The notes below the pieces were generated by a model that saw only the letters and a list, made by a program, of their open reading frames with translations, did not search any database and was not told where the DNA came from. Of a stretch of 64,000 bases of DNA, positions 46,185 through 57,600 are shown one piece after another; position 1 is the first letter of the stretch, and every line of letters begins with the position of its first letter. Source of the stretch: Ramlibacter aurantiacus (GTDB lineage Bacteria > Pseudomonadota > Gammaproteobacteria > Burkholderiales > Burkholderiaceae_C). The DNA is taken from contig NZ_JAEQNA010000001.1 of the NCBI RefSeq assembly GCF_016722895.1, positions 62,001 through 126,000 of the forward strand. The letters run 5' to 3'. The position numbers and the translations under genes are program-made.

Positions 46185-48104
46185 ATGCGCAGCTTCCAGC
46201 CGTTTCGCGCCGCGCCACCCGTGCGCGGCGGCGAGTCTCCCAAGCCGCGTCCGCGCACCTGGCTGCGCGGACGCGGCGTGGGCATCTACGTGCTGCTGCT
46301 GGCCCTGCCCCTGGTCGTGCTGCTGCCCTTGCTCGCCTACAGCGGCAGCCTGCTTTACCTGGTGGGGCAGAAGGCGCACGAGGCGACCGAGCGCGAACTG
46401 CAGGCATCCAGCCGGGCGCTGGCGCTGGTGGTCCAGCGCGAGATCGAGCGCACGGCCCAGACCCTCGACCTGGTGGCATCGACCCCGGCTTTGGTCGAGG
46501 GCCGCCTCAACCTCCCGAGGCTGCGCCAGCTGATGCTGGACGTGACCCAGGCGAACAACGGCATCGACAGCCTGGCCGTGGTCGAGCCGGACGGGCGCGT
46601 GGTGCTGCGCTACCCGGCACGTCCCGGCGACGCCGCCCGGCTGCGCCTGACGGCCCCGGAGCGTCGTGCCTTCGAGACCGGCCAGGTGCAGATCTCCGAG
46701 CTGCGCCAGAGCGAGTTGGACGCGCGGCTGGCCATCTCGATCAGCCAGCCGGTGCGGCGCAACGGCGGGGTGCCCTGGATCATCAGCGCGCGGTTCGACC
46801 CCGCCCAGCTGAACAAGGTGCTCAGCGCACAAGTGGGCGAGCGGCAGGTGGTTGCCCTGGTGCTGGACCCGCTGCACCGCATCATTGCCGGCAATCGCGA
46901 CTACGCGCCGTTCGTGGGCGAGCGACCGCCGCCCGAAGTCATCCGCGCCTTGTCGGCTTCGGAGGTTGCCGGGGTGCGCCGGCTCAGCCTTCCGGGCCAG
47001 AGCGAACACCTGTGGGCCAGCTCCAGCACGTCGGCCGGATGGTCGGTGCTGCTGGGCATCCCCGCCAACGAGGTGGACGCTGCCTTCAGCCGCTCGGTGC
47101 TTCAGCTGGGGGCTGCCGGCCTCGCGGCGCTGCTGCTGGGCGTGGCGGTCACGGTGCTGCTGGCGCGCCGCATCGCCCTGTCGGTGCATCGCATGGCCGA
47201 GAACGCGCCGCTGCTGGCCCGGGGTGAGCACGCGCCATATCGACGCTCGGGCATCCGCCAGCTCGATGCCTTGTACGCCGCCTTGCTCAGTGCCAGCCGC
47301 CAGACCCAGGAGGCGATCGCCGACCGCGACCGAGCGCTGGCCGCGGAGCGGGTTGCGCGGCAGATGGCCGACGCCGACAACCGGGCCAAGGACGTCTTCA
47401 TCGCCACGCTCTCGCACGAACTGCGCAATCCGCTGGCGCCGGTGCGTTCGGCCGCGCACATCCTGCGTGCCCCCAACGCATCGGACGCCGCCCGCGAGCG
47501 GGCAGCCCAGGTGATCGAGCGTCAGGTCGGCGCCATGGCCCGCCTGCTCGACGACCTGCTGGACCTGTCACGCATCCGCAGTGGCCGGGTCGAGCTGAAC
47601 CGCCAGCCGGTGTCGTTGCAGGCGGTGCTGGACTCGGCCATTGAAGCAGCGCAGCCGCTGATCGATGTTCGCCGGCACACCCTCGTCTGCCAGGTGCCGC
47701 CGGAAGACCCCGTGCTGGAAGCCGATCCCCTGCGGCTGTCGCAGGTGTTCACCAATCTGCTCACCAACGCGGCGAAGTACACCGATCCCGGAGGCCGCAT
47801 CGACCTGCGGGTCGAGACCCTCGCCGAGGCGGTGGTGGTGCGGGTGCGCGACACGGGCGTCGGCCTGAAGCCTGAAGAGTTCGAGCAGGTGTTCCAGATG
47901 TTCTCGCAGGTGCGCGGCTCGCATGACCGCACGCAGGGCGGACTCGGAATCGGGCTGTGGCTGGTGCGCGCCCTCGTCGAACTGCATGGGGGCTGGGCGC
48001 GGGTCGAGAGCGAAGGTCCGGGCCGGGGCAGCGAGTTCGTGGTGGGGCTGCCGCGCGACATGCCGCCTGCTTCAGCGGGCGCCGAAGCAGGCCCCCCCGG
48101 ATAG
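46185..48104 (+). CDS. Membrane sensor histidine kinase with periplasmic cache domain
   Basis: A 639-residue kinase. Transmembrane helices at about 33-57 and 306-328 flank a periplasmic cache-like sensor (about 60-300). The H box is FIATLSHELRNPLAPVRSAA; the ATPase shows LSQVFTNLLTNAAKYTDPGG, VRDTGVGLKPEEFEQVFQMF and GGLGIGLWLVRALVELHGG. No receiver domain follows and no response regulator lies next to it, so its partner is elsewhere. It starts 8 bases after rlhA. Confidence 0.9.
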   Translation: MRSFQPFRAAPPVRGGESPKPRPRTWLRGRGVGIYVLLLALPLVVLLPLLAYSGSLLYLVGQKAHEATERELQASSRALALVVQREIERTAQTLDLVASTPALVEGRLNLPRLRQLMLDVTQANNGIDSLAVVEPDGRVVLRYPARPGDAARLRLTAPERRAFETGQVQISELRQSELDARLAISISQPVRRNGGVPWIISARFDPAQLNKVLSAQVGERQVVALVLDPLHRIIAGNRDYAPFVGERPPPEVIRALSASEVAGVRRLSLPGQSEHLWASSSTSAGWSVLLGIPANEVDAAFSRSVLQLGAAGLAALLLGVAVTVLLARRIALSVHRMAENAPLLARGEHAPYRRSGIRQLDALYAALLSASRQTQEAIADRDRALAAERVARQMADADNRAKDVFIATLSHELRNPLAPVRSAAHILRAPNASDAARERAAQVIERQVGAMARLLDDLLDLSRIRSGRVELNRQPVSLQAVLDSAIEAAQPLIDVRRHTLVCQVPPEDPVLEADPLRLSQVFTNLLTNAAKYTDPGGRIDLRVETLAEAVVVRVRDTGVGLKPEEFEQVFQMFSQVRGSHDRTQGGLGIGLWLVRALVELHGGWARVESEGPGRGSEFVVGLPRDMPPASAGAEAGPPG

Positions 48105-48167
48105 GCCCGAGCCCGCGCGGCGTCCCGGGGTCGGCGGGCGCAAGGCTGCGTGCTATGTTCCGCACCC

Positions 48168-49019
48168 ATGATTTCACCGCGCCGAACCTGCCTCTCGCCC
48201 ATCTTGCTCGCGCTGGCGCCAGCCATCGCTGGCGTCGCCTCTGCCCAGACCGCGCCAGCGCCGGCACCGCTCCTCATGAGCGAAGAGGTCCCCTTCGTCA
48301 CCTCGCCCGACAACGTCACGCTCGAGATGCTGCGCATCGCCGGTGTGAAAGAGGGTGACCACGTCATCGACCTCGGCTCGGGCGACGGCCGCATCGTCAT
48401 CACCGCCGCCAGGCGCTTCGGCGCCACCGGGCTGGGCGTGGAGATCGTTCCCGACCTCGTGGAGCGCAGCCTCGACTCGGCCAGGAAGGCCGGCGTCGCC
48501 GACAAGGTGTCGTTCAAGGTGCAGGACCTGTTCGAGACCGACCTGTCCCCGGCCAGCGTCGTCACCATGTACCTGCTGCCCGACGTCAACCTCAAGCTGC
48601 GCCCTGCGCTGCTCGCGCTCAAGCCGGGCACCCGCATCGTCTCGCACGACTGGGACATGGGCGACTGGAAGCCCGACCAGACCACGGTGGTCGACGTGCC
48701 GGACAAGAAGGTCGGCCGTGAAAAGAGCAGCCGCATCCACCTGTGGGTGGTGCCCGCCCGGGTGCAGGGCCTGTGGTGCGGCACCGGCGCCGCGGCGAAG
48801 TGGCAAGTGCAGCTGGCGCAGAACTTCCAGCAGGTGCAGGGCACGCTGTCGCAGGGGCAGCGCAGCCAGCCCATCACGGGCCGGCTGCACGGCACCGAGC
48901 TGCAGACCCAGGGCGCGGGGGCGTGGATGGCCGCCGGCGAGGTGTTGCGGGCCGGCGGCGGAAACGGCCTGCCTGCCGGCGCCACGTTCAAGCGCGCGAA
49001 CGGAACCCGCTGCGCTTGA
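48168..49019 (+). CDS. Class I SAM-dependent methyltransferase with a signal peptide
   Basis: A 283-residue protein. Residues 1-27 form a signal peptide ending IAGVASAQ. Residues about 40-190 are a class I methyltransferase with motif I HVIDLGSGDGRIVITAARRF and VGVEIVPDL-like acid loop (GLGVEIVPDLVERSLD). About 80 C-terminal residues (from about 200) form a separate beta-rich part. An exported SAM-dependent enzyme is odd because SAM is cytoplasmic; either the N-terminus is an uncleaved anchor or the protein uses the fold differently. ATG 48168 follows TATGTT by 8 bases. Confidence 0.82.
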   Translation: MISPRRTCLSPILLALAPAIAGVASAQTAPAPAPLLMSEEVPFVTSPDNVTLEMLRIAGVKEGDHVIDLGSGDGRIVITAARRFGATGLGVEIVPDLVERSLDSARKAGVADKVSFKVQDLFETDLSPASVVTMYLLPDVNLKLRPALLALKPGTRIVSHDWDMGDWKPDQTTVVDVPDKKVGREKSSRIHLWVVPARVQGLWCGTGAAAKWQVQLAQNFQQVQGTLSQGQRSQPITGRLHGTELQTQGAGAWMAAGEVLRAGGGNGLPAGATFKRANGTRCA

Positions 49020-49040
49020 CCGCCGGCGACGCCGAGCGGG

Positions 49041-52000
49041 TCAACCCACCCACTTGCGCGCGTTGCGCCAGATCCGCATCCACGGGCTGAACGCGCTCGG
49101 GTCACCGCCCGTCCAGCTCAATTGGATGTTGCGGAAGCCTCGCTCGGGATGCGGCATCAAGGCGGTGAAGCGACCATCCGCCGTCGTCACCGCCGTGAGG
49201 CCGCCGGGGCTGCCGTTGGGGTTGTACGGATAGGCCTCGGTGGGTCGGCCCTGGGCATCGGTGTAGCGCATGGCCGCGATCACGCGGGCAGGGTCGCCGC
49301 GCCGCGCGAAGTTGGCATGGCCCTCGCCGTGGGCCACCACGATGGGCAGGCGGCTGCCGGCCATGCCGGCGAAGAACAGGCTGGGCGACTCCAGCACCTC
49401 GACCTGCGCCAGCCGCGCCTCGTAGCGCTCGCTGCGGTTGGTGGTGAAACGCGGCCAGTCCTGCGCACCCGGAATGATGTCGGCCAGCTCGGCCATCATC
49501 TGGCAACCGTTGCACACGCCCAGCGCGAAGGTGTCGGCGCGGCCGAAGAACTGCTGGAACTGTTGTGACAAGGCCGGGTTGAAGGTGATGCTGCGGGCCC
49601 AGCCGATGCCCGCCCCCAGCGTGTCACCGTAGCTGAAGCCACCACAGGCGACCACGCCCTTGAAGTCGTCGAGCCGCACGCGTGCGGCCTGCAGGTCGCT
49701 CATGTGCACGTCGACGGCTTCGAAGCCGGCACTGTCGAAGCAGTAGGCCATTTCCACGTGCGAGTTGACGCCCTGCTCACGCAGGATGGCCACGCGCGGG
49801 CGCGCCAGGTTGAGGAAGGGCGCGGCGGGGTCCTCCTGCGGGTCGAAGCTGGGCGACCACTGCAGGCCCGGATCGGCGGGATGGCCGGCGGCGGCATGCT
49901 CGGCATCGGCCCCGGCCGGGTTGTCGCGCTGCTGGCAGATCTTCCAGCTGACGCTGTCCCAGACCTGGTGCAGGTCCTGCAGCGGGGCGCTGAACACCGC
50001 CTTGGTGTCGCGCCAGACCTGCAGCTGGCCCTTGCCGACGTCCAGCGTCGAAGACTCGGGCCGCGTGGTGCCCACGAAATGGCTGTGCCGGGACAAGCCG
50101 TGCTCGCGCAGCACCTGCATGACCTCGTTGCGCACGGCGGTGGGCACCTGCAGCAGCACGCCCAGCTCCTCGTTGAACAAGGCCTTGAGCGTGAGCTCCT
50201 CGCGCCGCGCGCTCACCTGGGAGGCCCAGTTCTTGGCGTCGCCGTACTCGGCCCGGCTGTCGCCGATGCCGTCGCCTTCGGTGACCAGCAGGTCCACGTT
50301 GAGCGCGACGCCCACCCGGCCGGCGAAGGCCATCTCGCAGGCGGCGGCCAGCAGGCCGCCGTCGCTGCGGTCGTGGTAGGCCAGGATGCGGCCCTGGGCG
50401 CGCAGGGCATTCACGGCATCGACCAGGCGCACCAGGTCCTGCGCGTCGTCCAGGTCGGGCACCTCGCCGCCGGGCTGCTCCAGCACCTGGGCCAGGATGC
50501 TGCCGCCCATGCGCATGCGACCCTTGCCCAGGTCGACCAGCACCAGCGTGGTGTCCTGCTCGCGATCGAGTTGCGGCGTGAGCGTGCCGCGCACGTCGGC
50601 CAGGGTGGCGAAGGCCGAGATCACCAGGCTGACCGGCGAGGTCACCTTCTTCGTGGCGTCGCCCTCGCGCCACTGCGTGCGCATGGACAGGCTGTCCTTG
50701 CCCACCGGAATGGAGATGCCCAGCTGCGGGCACAGCTCCAGGCCGACGGCGCGCACGGTTTCGTAAAGCGCGGCGTCCTCGCCGGATTCGCCGCAGGCGG
50801 CCATCCAGTTGGCCGACAGCTTGACGCGCGGCAGATCGACGGGCGCGGCCAGCAGGTTGGTGATGGCCTCGGCCACGGCCATTCGGCCGGACGCCGGGGC
50901 GTCCAGGGCCGCCAGGGGGGTGCGCTCGCCCATGCTCATGGCCTCGCCGGCGAAGCCGCGGTAATCGGCCAGGGTCACCGCGCAATCGGCCACCGGCACC
51001 TGCCACGGGCCGACCATCTGGTCGCGGTGCGTCAGGCCGCCGACGGTGCGGTCGCCGATGGTGACCAGGAAGCGCTTGGAGGCCACCGTGGGGTGCGACA
51101 GCACCCGGATCACCGCGTCCTGCAGCGTGAGCGCGGACAGCTCGACCGGCGGAGACCGGCGTTCGATCGAACGCACGTCGCGGTGCATCTTGGGCGGCTT
51201 GCCGAGCAGCACGTCCATCGGCATGTGCACGGCCAGCTCGCCGTCGGGCGGGTCGGACACTTGATTGCTCTCGGGCAGGACACCCGCGCCCACCACCAGC
51301 TCGCGCGGCTCGGTGGCCACGCCCACGACCGCGAACGGGCAGCGCTCACGCTCGCAGAAGGCGCGGAATCGCTCGAGCGATTCGGGCGCGATGGCCAGCA
51401 CGTAGCGCTCCTGGCTCTCGTTGCACCAGATCTCCTTGGGCGCCAGGCCCGACTCTTCCAGCGGCACGCGCGAAAGGTCGAAGCGGGCGCCGCGGCCGGC
51501 GTCGTGGGTCAGCTCGGGAAAGGCGTTGGACAGCCCGCCGGCGCCGACGTCGTGAATGGCCAGGATGGGGTTGCCTTTGCCCAGCGTCCAGCAGTGGTTG
51601 ATGACTTCCTGGGCCCGGCGCTCGATCTCGGGGTTGCCGCGCTGCACCGAATCGAAGTCGAGCTGCGCGGCATTGGTGCCGGTGGCCATGGAGCTGGCGG
51701 CGCCGCCGCCCATGCCGATGCGCATGCCGGGGCCGCCCAGCTGGACCAGCAGCGTGCCGGCGGGGAACGCGATCTTGTGGGTCAGCGCCGCGTCGATGCT
51801 GCCCAGGCCGCCGGCGATCATGATGGGCTTGTGGTAGCCGCGCACGACCCCGTCGATGGTCTGCTCGTACTCGCGGAAGTAGCCGGTCAGGTTGGGCCGA
51901 CCGAACTCGTTGTTGAAGGCAGCGCCGCCCAGCGGCCCCTCGGTCATGATCTGCAGCGCGCTGGCGATGTGCGCCGGCCGCCCGTTGGGGCTGTCCCACA

Positions 52001-53045
52001 GGCGCGAGACCGAGAAGCCGGTCATGCCCGCCTTGGGACGGGCGCCGCGGCCGGTGGCGCCCTCGTCGCGGATCTCGCCGCCGGCACCGGTGGACGCGCC
52101 CGGAAAAGGCGAGATGGCGGTGGGATGGTTGTGCGTCTCCACCTTCATCAGCACGTGCTGCAGCGAGGCGCGGCGCTCGTAGGCCGAGGGCCCCGCCGAG
52201 CCGGGCACGAACAGCTCGACGGCCGAGCCTTCCATGACCGCTGCGTTGTCCGAGTAGGCGACCACGGTGTGCTGCGGTGCCTGCTGGTGGGTGTGGCGGA
52301 TCATGCCGAACAGGCTGTGCGGCTGCTCCTGGCCGTCGATGGTGAAACGGGCGTTGAAGATCTTGTGGCGGCAGTGCTCGCTGTTGGCCTGCGCGAACAT
52401 CATCAGCTCGACGTCGGTCGGGTTGCGTCCCAGGCCCTTGAACGCATCGACGAGGTAGTCGATCTCGTCGTCGGCCAGTGCCAGTCCGAAGCGGGTGTTG
52501 GCCAGCTCCAGGGCGGCCCGGCCACCGCCCAGCAGGTCGACCTGTTCCATGGGCTGGGGCGGCAGCTCGCCGAACAGGGCATGGGCAGCGCCACGCTCGA
52601 ACACCGCCGACTCGGTCATGCGGTCGTGCAGCAGCTCGGCGACGGCGGCGCGCTGGCCGGCGTCGAGCGCCGCGCCGCGCGAGAGCAGCCCCGCCTTGAG
52701 CTGCACGCGGTACTCGACGATTCGCTCGACGCGCCGCAGCGCCAGGCCGCAGTTGTGCGCGATGTCGGTGGCCTTGGAGGCCCAGGGCGAGACGGTGCCC
52801 AGGCGCGGCGTGACGACGATGAGTTCGCCCTCGGCGGGCTGGGCCGGGTCCCCGTAGGTCAAGAGCGCTGCGAGCCGCTCCCGGTCAGCCGCGGATGGCG
52901 CGTGGTCCCAGGCGGCCAGGTGGACGAAGCGCGCGGACAGAGACTGGATCTTCTCGTGGACGGCCTGCAGGCGGGGCAGCAGTTGCTGGACGCGGAAGTC
53001 GCTGAGGGCGCTGCCGCCCTCGAACTCGGTGATGTGCAGGGTCAC
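49041..53045 (-). CDS. purL: Phosphoribosylformylglycinamidine synthase
   Basis: A 1334-residue large PurL (purine pathway, FGAR to FGAM with glutamine and ATP). The N-terminal part has [20 protein letters not shown]; the ATP-binding cores show [20 protein letters not shown] (His region) and [12 protein letters not shown]. The glutaminase domain ends the protein with [19 protein letters not shown] (nucleophile Cys) and [15 protein letters not shown] (His, Glu). GTG 53045 matches the family start [11 protein letters not shown]; in-frame ATG 53084 would add 13 residues. It is divergent from map. Confidence 0.97.
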   Translation of the reverse strand: MTLHITEFEGGSALSDFRVQQLLPRLQAVHEKIQSLSARFVHLAAWDHAPSAADRERLAALLTYGDPAQPAEGELIVVTPRLGTVSPWASKATDIAHNCGLALRRVERIVEYRVQLKAGLLSRGAALDAGQRAAVAELLHDRMTESAVFERGAAHALFGELPPQPMEQVDLLGGGRAALELANTRFGLALADDEIDYLVDAFKGLGRNPTDVELMMFAQANSEHCRHKIFNARFTIDGQEQPHSLFGMIRHTHQQAPQHTVVAYSDNAAVMEGSAVELFVPGSAGPSAYERRASLQHVLMKVETHNHPTAISPFPGASTGAGGEIRDEGATGRGARPKAGMTGFSVSRLWDSPNGRPAHIASALQIMTEGPLGGAAFNNEFGRPNLTGYFREYEQTIDGVVRGYHKPIMIAGGLGSIDAALTHKIAFPAGTLLVQLGGPGMRIGMGGGAASSMATGTNAAQLDFDSVQRGNPEIERRAQEVINHCWTLGKGNPILAIHDVGAGGLSNAFPELTHDAGRGARFDLSRVPLEESGLAPKEIWCNESQERYVLAIAPESLERFRAFCERERCPFAVVGVATEPRELVVGAGVLPESNQVSDPPDGELAVHMPMDVLLGKPPKMHRDVRSIERRSPPVELSALTLQDAVIRVLSHPTVASKRFLVTIGDRTVGGLTHRDQMVGPWQVPVADCAVTLADYRGFAGEAMSMGERTPLAALDAPASGRMAVAEAITNLLAAPVDLPRVKLSANWMAACGESGEDAALYETVRAVGLELCPQLGISIPVGKDSLSMRTQWREGDATKKVTSPVSLVISAFATLADVRGTLTPQLDREQDTTLVLVDLGKGRMRMGGSILAQVLEQPGGEVPDLDDAQDLVRLVDAVNALRAQGRILAYHDRSDGGLLAAACEMAFAGRVGVALNVDLLVTEGDGIGDSRAEYGDAKNWASQVSARREELTLKALFNEELGVLLQVPTAVRNEVMQVLREHGLSRHSHFVGTTRPESSTLDVGKGQLQVWRDTKAVFSAPLQDLHQVWDSVSWKICQQRDNPAGADAEHAAAGHPADPGLQWSPSFDPQEDPAAPFLNLARPRVAILREQGVNSHVEMAYCFDSAGFEAVDVHMSDLQAARVRLDDFKGVVACGGFSYGDTLGAGIGWARSITFNPALSQQFQQFFGRADTFALGVCNGCQMMAELADIIPGAQDWPRFTTNRSERYEARLAQVEVLESPSLFFAGMAGSRLPIVVAHGEGHANFARRGDPARVIAAMRYTDAQGRPTEAYPYNPNGSPGGLTAVTTADGRFTALMPHPERGFRNIQLSWTGGDPSAFSPWMRIWRNARKWVG

Positions 53046-53166
53046 GTGAAAGGCCTGTATGGGAAGTGGCACGCGGGGCGGCATCGCTGACCTGGAGCCG
53101 CTGCGGGAAGCCGGCGATTTTACCGGCCACGCTGCCCCCGCTCGCCGTGCGGGCGAGGGCCTCTGG

Positions 53167-53172
53167 GATAAT
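53167..53172 (+). promoter_or_regulatory. Extended -10 (TGGGATAAT) 8 bases before map
   Basis: GATAAT with a preceding TGG ends 8 bases before the map ATG at 53181. No Shine-Dalgarno lies in between, suggesting a leaderless or near-leaderless transcript. Confidence 0.45.
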
Positions 53173-53180
53173 CCGCGCCC

Positions 53181-53987
53181 ATGAGCATCACGTACAAGGA
53201 CGCCGACGGCATCCAGGGCATGCGCACCGCGGGGCGGCTGGCCGCCGAGGTGCTCGACTTCCTCACGCCCCACATCAAGCCCGGCGTCACCACCCGCGAG
53301 ATCGACCGGCTGGCGGCCGAGCACATGAAAAAGCAGGGGTCCACCTCGGCCACGCTGGGCTACCAGCCGCCCGGGTATCCGCCCTACCCCGCTTCGCTGT
53401 GCACCTCGGTCAACAACGTGGTGTGCCATGGCATCCCCAACGACAAGCCGCTCAAGAAGGGCGACATCGTCAACGTCGACGTCACCGTCATCAAGGACGG
53501 CTGGTACGGCGACACCAGCCGCATGTTCATCGTGGGCGAAGCCTCCATCGCCGCGCGCCGGCTGGTCAACCTCACCTACGAAGCCATGTGGCACGGCATC
53601 GTGCGGGTCAAGCCGGGCACGCGCCTGGGCGACATCGGCCATGCCATCCAGCAGTTCGCCGAAGGCCACGGCTTTTCGGTGGTGCGCGAGTTCTGCGGCC
53701 ATGGCATCGGCCGGCGCTTCCACGAGGAACCGCAGGTGCTGCACTACGGCAAGCCGGGCACGCTGGACGAACTGCAGCCCGGCATGACCTTCACCATCGA
53801 GCCCATGATCAACCTGGGCCGGCGCGAGGTGAAGGAATTCGGCAATGACGGCTGGACCATCGTGACCAAGGACCATTCGCTGTCCGCCCAGTGGGAGCAC
53901 ACGGTGCTGGTCACCGAAACCGGCTACGAGGTCCTCACCCTTTCGGCCGGCAGCCCGCCGCCGCCGGCCTTCGTCACGACGGGCTGA
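53181..53987 (+). CDS. map: Type I methionine aminopeptidase
   Basis: A 268-residue enzyme that removes the initiator Met. Metal ligands are in [20 protein letters not shown] (two Asp), [19 protein letters not shown] (His), [10 protein letters not shown] (Glu) and [16 protein letters not shown] (Glu). It starts with ATG 53181 right after the extended -10 and is followed 5 bases later by glnD. In many bacteria map lies next to glnD and rpsB. Confidence 0.97.
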   Translation: MSITYKDADGIQGMRTAGRLAAEVLDFLTPHIKPGVTTREIDRLAAEHMKKQGSTSATLGYQPPGYPPYPASLCTSVNNVVCHGIPNDKPLKKGDIVNVDVTVIKDGWYGDTSRMFIVGEASIAARRLVNLTYEAMWHGIVRVKPGTRLGDIGHAIQQFAEGHGFSVVREFCGHGIGRRFHEEPQVLHYGKPGTLDELQPGMTFTIEPMINLGRREVKEFGNDGWTIVTKDHSLSAQWEHTVLVTETGYEVLTLSAGSPPPPAFVTTG

Positions 53988-53992
53988 ACAGC

Positions 53993-56620
53993 ATGGGCGA
54001 GGCGATCGCGGTCGAACTGGCGGCCGTCCGCGACGACTGGCGCACCCGCAAGGCGGCCCTGCTGGAGCCGCTGCGCGCACCCGGCGGATCGAGCCGCGGC
54101 ATCCATGCCTTGCTGCGCCGCCTGGCCCACGAGGCCGACACCCTGCTGTGTTCGTTATGGACCGCCGCCGGCCTGCCGCCCGACCTGGCACTGGTGGCCG
54201 TCGGCGGGTTCGGCCGGGCCGAGTTGTTCCCCTACAGCGACGTCGATGTGCTGGTGCTGATGCCGGACGGCACCTCCATCGAGGGTGACGCCCAGCTCAA
54301 GTCGAGCGTCGAACGCTTCATCAGCCAGTGCTGGGACGTGGGCCTGGAGATCGGCTCCAGCGTGCGCACCGTGGACGAATGCGTCGCCCAGGCCCAGGCC
54401 GACGTGACGGTGCAGACCTCGCTGCTCGAATCGCGCCTGCTCACCGGCGACCTCGCGCTGTACCGCGGCTTCTGCCGGCGCGTGCGCGGCCTGGTCGACC
54501 CGCAGGCCTTCTTCGTGGCCAAGACGCTGGAGCTGAACCAGCGGCACAACAAGTACGAGAACACGCCCTATTCGCTCGAGCCCAACGTCAAGGAGTCACC
54601 CGGCGGGCTGCGGGACCTGCAGGTGATCCTGTGGGTCGCCAAGGCCGCGGGATTGGGCAACAGCTGGGACGAACTGGCCCGCAAGGGCCTCGCCACGCCC
54701 TTCGAGGCGCAGCAGATCAAGCGCAACGAGGCGGTGCTCAGCCTGATCCGCGCCCGCCTGCACCTGCTGGCCGGCCGCCGCGAAGACCGGCTGGTCTTCG
54801 ACCTGCAGACGCCGTTGGCCGAGCTGTTCGGCGACCGTCATCGCGTCGCCGAGAACGGCCGGCTCGTCGAACGCGCCAGCGAAGCGCTGATGCGGCGCTT
54901 CTACTGGGCGGCCAAGGCGGTCGACCAGCTCAACCAGATCCTGCTGCTGAACATCGAGGAACGGCTGCGGCCCAGCCAGCCCGAGCCGGTGCCGATCAAT
55001 GAACGCTTCAGCATGCGATCGGGGTTGATCGATCCGGCCTCGGACGACCTGTACCGCGCGCAGCCCGAGGCCATTCTCGAGACCTTCCTGCTGTACCAGA
55101 CGACGCCAGGCGCCAAGGGACTGTCGGCGCGCACCCTGCGCGCCCTGTACAACGCGCGCGACGTCATGGATGCGAGCTTCCGGCGCAGCCCGGTCAACCG
55201 GGCCACCTTCCGCGCCATCCTGATGCAGCCGCAAGGCATCACGCATGCCATGCGGCTGATGAACCAGACGTCGGTGCTGGGGCGGTACCTCTGGGTGTTC
55301 CGCCGCATCGTCGGGCAGATGCAGCACGACCTGTTCCACGTCTATACCGTGGACCAGCACATCCTGATGGTCCTGCGCAACGTGCGCCGCTTCTTCATGC
55401 CCGAGCATGCGCACGAGTACCCGTTCTGCTCGCAACTGGCGGGTGGCTGGGACAAGCCCTGGATCCTGTACATCGCGGCCCTGTTCCACGACATCGCCAA
55501 GGGCCGTGGCGGCGACCACTCGGAACTGGGCTGTCGCGAAGTGCGGGTGTTCTGCCGCCAGCACGGGATCGGCACCGACGATGCGCTGCTGATCGAGTTC
55601 CTGGTGCGCGAGCACCTGACGATGAGCCGTGTCGCGCAGAAAGAAGACCTCGGCGACCTGGAGGTGATCCAGGCCTTCGCCCGCCGAGTGGGCAATGAAC
55701 GCAAGCTCACCGCCCTGTACTTGCTCACCGTGGCCGACATCCGGGGCACCAGCCCCAAGGTCTGGAACGCCTGGAAGGCCAAGCTGCTGGAAGACTTGTA
55801 CCGAGCCACGGTCCGCGTGCTGGGCGGCCGCGCGCCAGACCCCCAGGCCGAGAGCGAAGCGCGCAAACGAGAGGCCCTGGTACAGCTGGGCCTGCACGCC
55901 CTGCCGCACGACGCGCACCGCCGCCTGTGGGACACGCTGGACGTGGGCTATTTCATGCGGCACGACGCCGGCGAGATCGCCTGGCACACGCGGCATGTGT
56001 CGCGCCACCTGGCCAAGGCAGCCGCAGGCGGACGGCGTCCCCTGGTGCGCGCCCGCCTCTCGCCCGTGGGCGAGGGCCTGCAGGTGCTGGTCTACACACC
56101 CGACCAGCCCGACCTGTTCGCCCGCATCTGCGGCTACTTCGACCAGGCCGGCTTCAGCATCCTGGAAGCCCGCATCCACACCACGAGCGACCAGCACGCA
56201 CTGGATACCTTCCAGGTCGTGAGTTCCATCATGGCGGACCACAACCGCGAACTGATCCACCTGGTCGAATCCGGCCTGGAGCGGGCCCTGGAGCAGGCGG
56301 GCCCGCTGCCCGCCCCGAGTCGCGGGCGGGTGTCGCGACGGGTGCGCAGCTTCCCGGTCACACCGCGCGTGAGCCTCGCGCCGGATGAAAAAGCTCAACG
56401 CTGGCTGCTCAGCGTGTCGGCCAGCGACCGCGTGGGCTTGCTGTACTCGATCGCGCGCGTGCTGGCGCGGCACCACCTCAACCTGCAGCTGGCCAAGGTC
56501 TCCACCCTGGGCGAGCGGGTGGAAGACACCTTCCTGATCGACGGCGCCGAACTGCAGCAGAACAAGCGGCAGATCGAGATCGAGACGGAGCTGCTGGAAG
56601 CCTTGGCCCAACCGGCCTGA
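53993..56620 (+). CDS. glnD: Bifunctional uridylyltransferase/uridylyl-removing enzyme
   Basis: An 875-residue GlnD that uridylylates PII when glutamine is low and deuridylylates it when glutamine is high. The nucleotidyltransferase motif is [19 protein letters not shown]; the HD hydrolase motif is [18 protein letters not shown]. Two C-terminal ACT domains ([20 protein letters not shown] and [20 protein letters not shown]) sense glutamine. ATG 53993 follows the map stop by 5 bases, so they are likely co-transcribed. Confidence 0.96.
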   Translation: MGEAIAVELAAVRDDWRTRKAALLEPLRAPGGSSRGIHALLRRLAHEADTLLCSLWTAAGLPPDLALVAVGGFGRAELFPYSDVDVLVLMPDGTSIEGDAQLKSSVERFISQCWDVGLEIGSSVRTVDECVAQAQADVTVQTSLLESRLLTGDLALYRGFCRRVRGLVDPQAFFVAKTLELNQRHNKYENTPYSLEPNVKESPGGLRDLQVILWVAKAAGLGNSWDELARKGLATPFEAQQIKRNEAVLSLIRARLHLLAGRREDRLVFDLQTPLAELFGDRHRVAENGRLVERASEALMRRFYWAAKAVDQLNQILLLNIEERLRPSQPEPVPINERFSMRSGLIDPASDDLYRAQPEAILETFLLYQTTPGAKGLSARTLRALYNARDVMDASFRRSPVNRATFRAILMQPQGITHAMRLMNQTSVLGRYLWVFRRIVGQMQHDLFHVYTVDQHILMVLRNVRRFFMPEHAHEYPFCSQLAGGWDKPWILYIAALFHDIAKGRGGDHSELGCREVRVFCRQHGIGTDDALLIEFLVREHLTMSRVAQKEDLGDLEVIQAFARRVGNERKLTALYLLTVADIRGTSPKVWNAWKAKLLEDLYRATVRVLGGRAPDPQAESEARKREALVQLGLHALPHDAHRRLWDTLDVGYFMRHDAGEIAWHTRHVSRHLAKAAAGGRRPLVRARLSPVGEGLQVLVYTPDQPDLFARICGYFDQAGFSILEARIHTTSDQHALDTFQVVSSIMADHNRELIHLVESGLERALEQAGPLPAPSRGRVSRRVRSFPVTPRVSLAPDEKAQRWLLSVSASDRVGLLYSIARVLARHHLNLQLAKVSTLGERVEDTFLIDGAELQQNKRQIEIETELLEALAQPA

Positions 56621-56718
56621 ACCGCGTCACGCGCGGCACGCACGCCCGTCCGGGAACAGACAGGGTGGACCCGACGCGCCTTCTAGGCTTCGGGCCCTCC
56701 ATTCACTCAAGCTGCTCG

Positions 56719-57036
56719 ATGACTTTTTCCATTCAGCGCAACGCCTGGTCTGCCACGCCGTCAAGCAGCAGCGCTGCTGCGGCAGCGGCGGGTCCGACCA
56801 GCTCGGCGAGTCCGGGTGCACCAGGCTTCGCCGGCACGGCCTCGATCCCGCGCACATCGCTGCCACCACCCGCGGCCACTGCGCTGCGGACCGAGGCCGG
56901 CGCCGTCGCCGCAACACCTCTCGGCGAGCGTTGGCCGCGCATCGTCCGGTCATCGGCGACCCATGACTTCAGGGACTTGATGAACAACAACACGCCGCCG
57001 GGGGAGGCTCCGGTTCGTCGGCACAGCGTGCCCTAG
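56719..57036 (+). CDS. Small Ser/Ala/Pro-rich protein of unknown function
   Basis: A 105-residue protein starting MTFSIQRNAWSATPSSSSAA; low-complexity Ser/Ala/Pro in the first 60 residues, then RWPRIVRSSATHDFRDLMNN and a charged end. The start resembles type III secretion signals, but there is no hrp box and no chaperone nearby, and no clear Shine-Dalgarno. A short frame on the opposite strand is equally open, so this call is weak. It ends 5 bases before an 18-base repeat. Confidence 0.4.
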   Translation: MTFSIQRNAWSATPSSSSAAAAAAGPTSSASPGAPGFAGTASIPRTSLPPPAATALRTEAGAVAATPLGERWPRIVRSSATHDFRDLMNNNTPPGEAPVRRHSVP

Positions 57037-57040
57037 GAAC

Positions 57041-57058
57041 GTGGGCGGCAGAGGGACG
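57041..57058 (+). repeat. 18-base copy of the end of the 9762-10002 repeat element
   Basis: GTGGGCGGCAGAGGGACG is identical to 9767-9784, the outer arm of the inverted-repeat element. It again lies between convergent gene ends (the small gene at 57036 and def at 57064). The rest of the element is absent. Confidence 0.55.
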
Positions 57059-57063
57059 GCGGG

Positions 57064-57600
57064 TCAGTCGTCGCCACCATCCAGGCCGGGGAACAGCACC
57101 GACGTGTAGCCGAACCGGCTGAAGTCCCTGACGCGCATCGGGTACAGCACGCCGTGAAGGTGGTCACACTCGTGCTGCACCACCCGCGCGTGGAAGCCCT
57201 CGGCCTCGCGCTCGATGCGCTGCCCTTCCGGGTCGAAACCGCTGTAGCGAATCCGCCGCCAGCGTGGCACCACGCCGCGCAGGCCGGGCACCGACAGGCA
57301 CCCCTCCCAGCCCTCTTCCTCTTCGTCGCCCTGGGGCGTGATGACCGGATTCACCAACACCGTTTGCGGCACCACGGGCGCATCGGGGTAACGCGGGTTC
57401 GGCTCGTCCGAGCCGAAGATCACCACCTGCAAGCCCACGCCGATCTGCGGAGCCGCGAGCCCGGCCCCATTGGCCGCGGCCATGGTGTCGAACAGGTCGC
57501 GCACCAGCGCGTGCAGTTCAGGGGTTCCGAAGGCGTCGACCGGGCGAGCAGGCTGCAGCAGCCGCGGGTCGCCCATTTTGAGGATGTCGTGGACGGGCAT
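57064..57600 (-). CDS. def: Peptide deformylase
   Basis: A 178-residue metalloenzyme that removes the formyl group from nascent N-formyl-Met. All three motifs are present: [15 protein letters not shown] (motif 1), [11 protein letters not shown] (motif 2 with the metal Cys) and [15 protein letters not shown] (motif 3, HExxH-type). ATG 57600 gives the normal length. It is downstream of hrpA's convergent-free gap; 230 bases upstream hold no recognised gene. Confidence 0.96.
   Translation of the reverse strand: MPVHDILKMGDPRLLQPARPVDAFGTPELHALVRDLFDTMAAANGAGLAAPQIGVGLQVVIFGSDEPNPRYPDAPVVPQTVLVNPVITPQGDEEEEGWEGCLSVPGLRGVVPRWRRIRYSGFDPEGQRIEREAEGFHARVVQHECDHLHGVLYPMRVRDFSRFGYTSVLFPGLDGGDD

Noticed and set aside
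49704..53090. A 1128-codon plus-strand open frame across purL
   Set aside because: Antisense to purL with shadow-frame composition; purL motifs are unambiguous on the minus strand.
56653..56709. A possible hrp box before the small gene at 56719 (GGAACA ... TCACTCA)
   Set aside because: The two parts are about 45 bases apart, far from the required 15-16.
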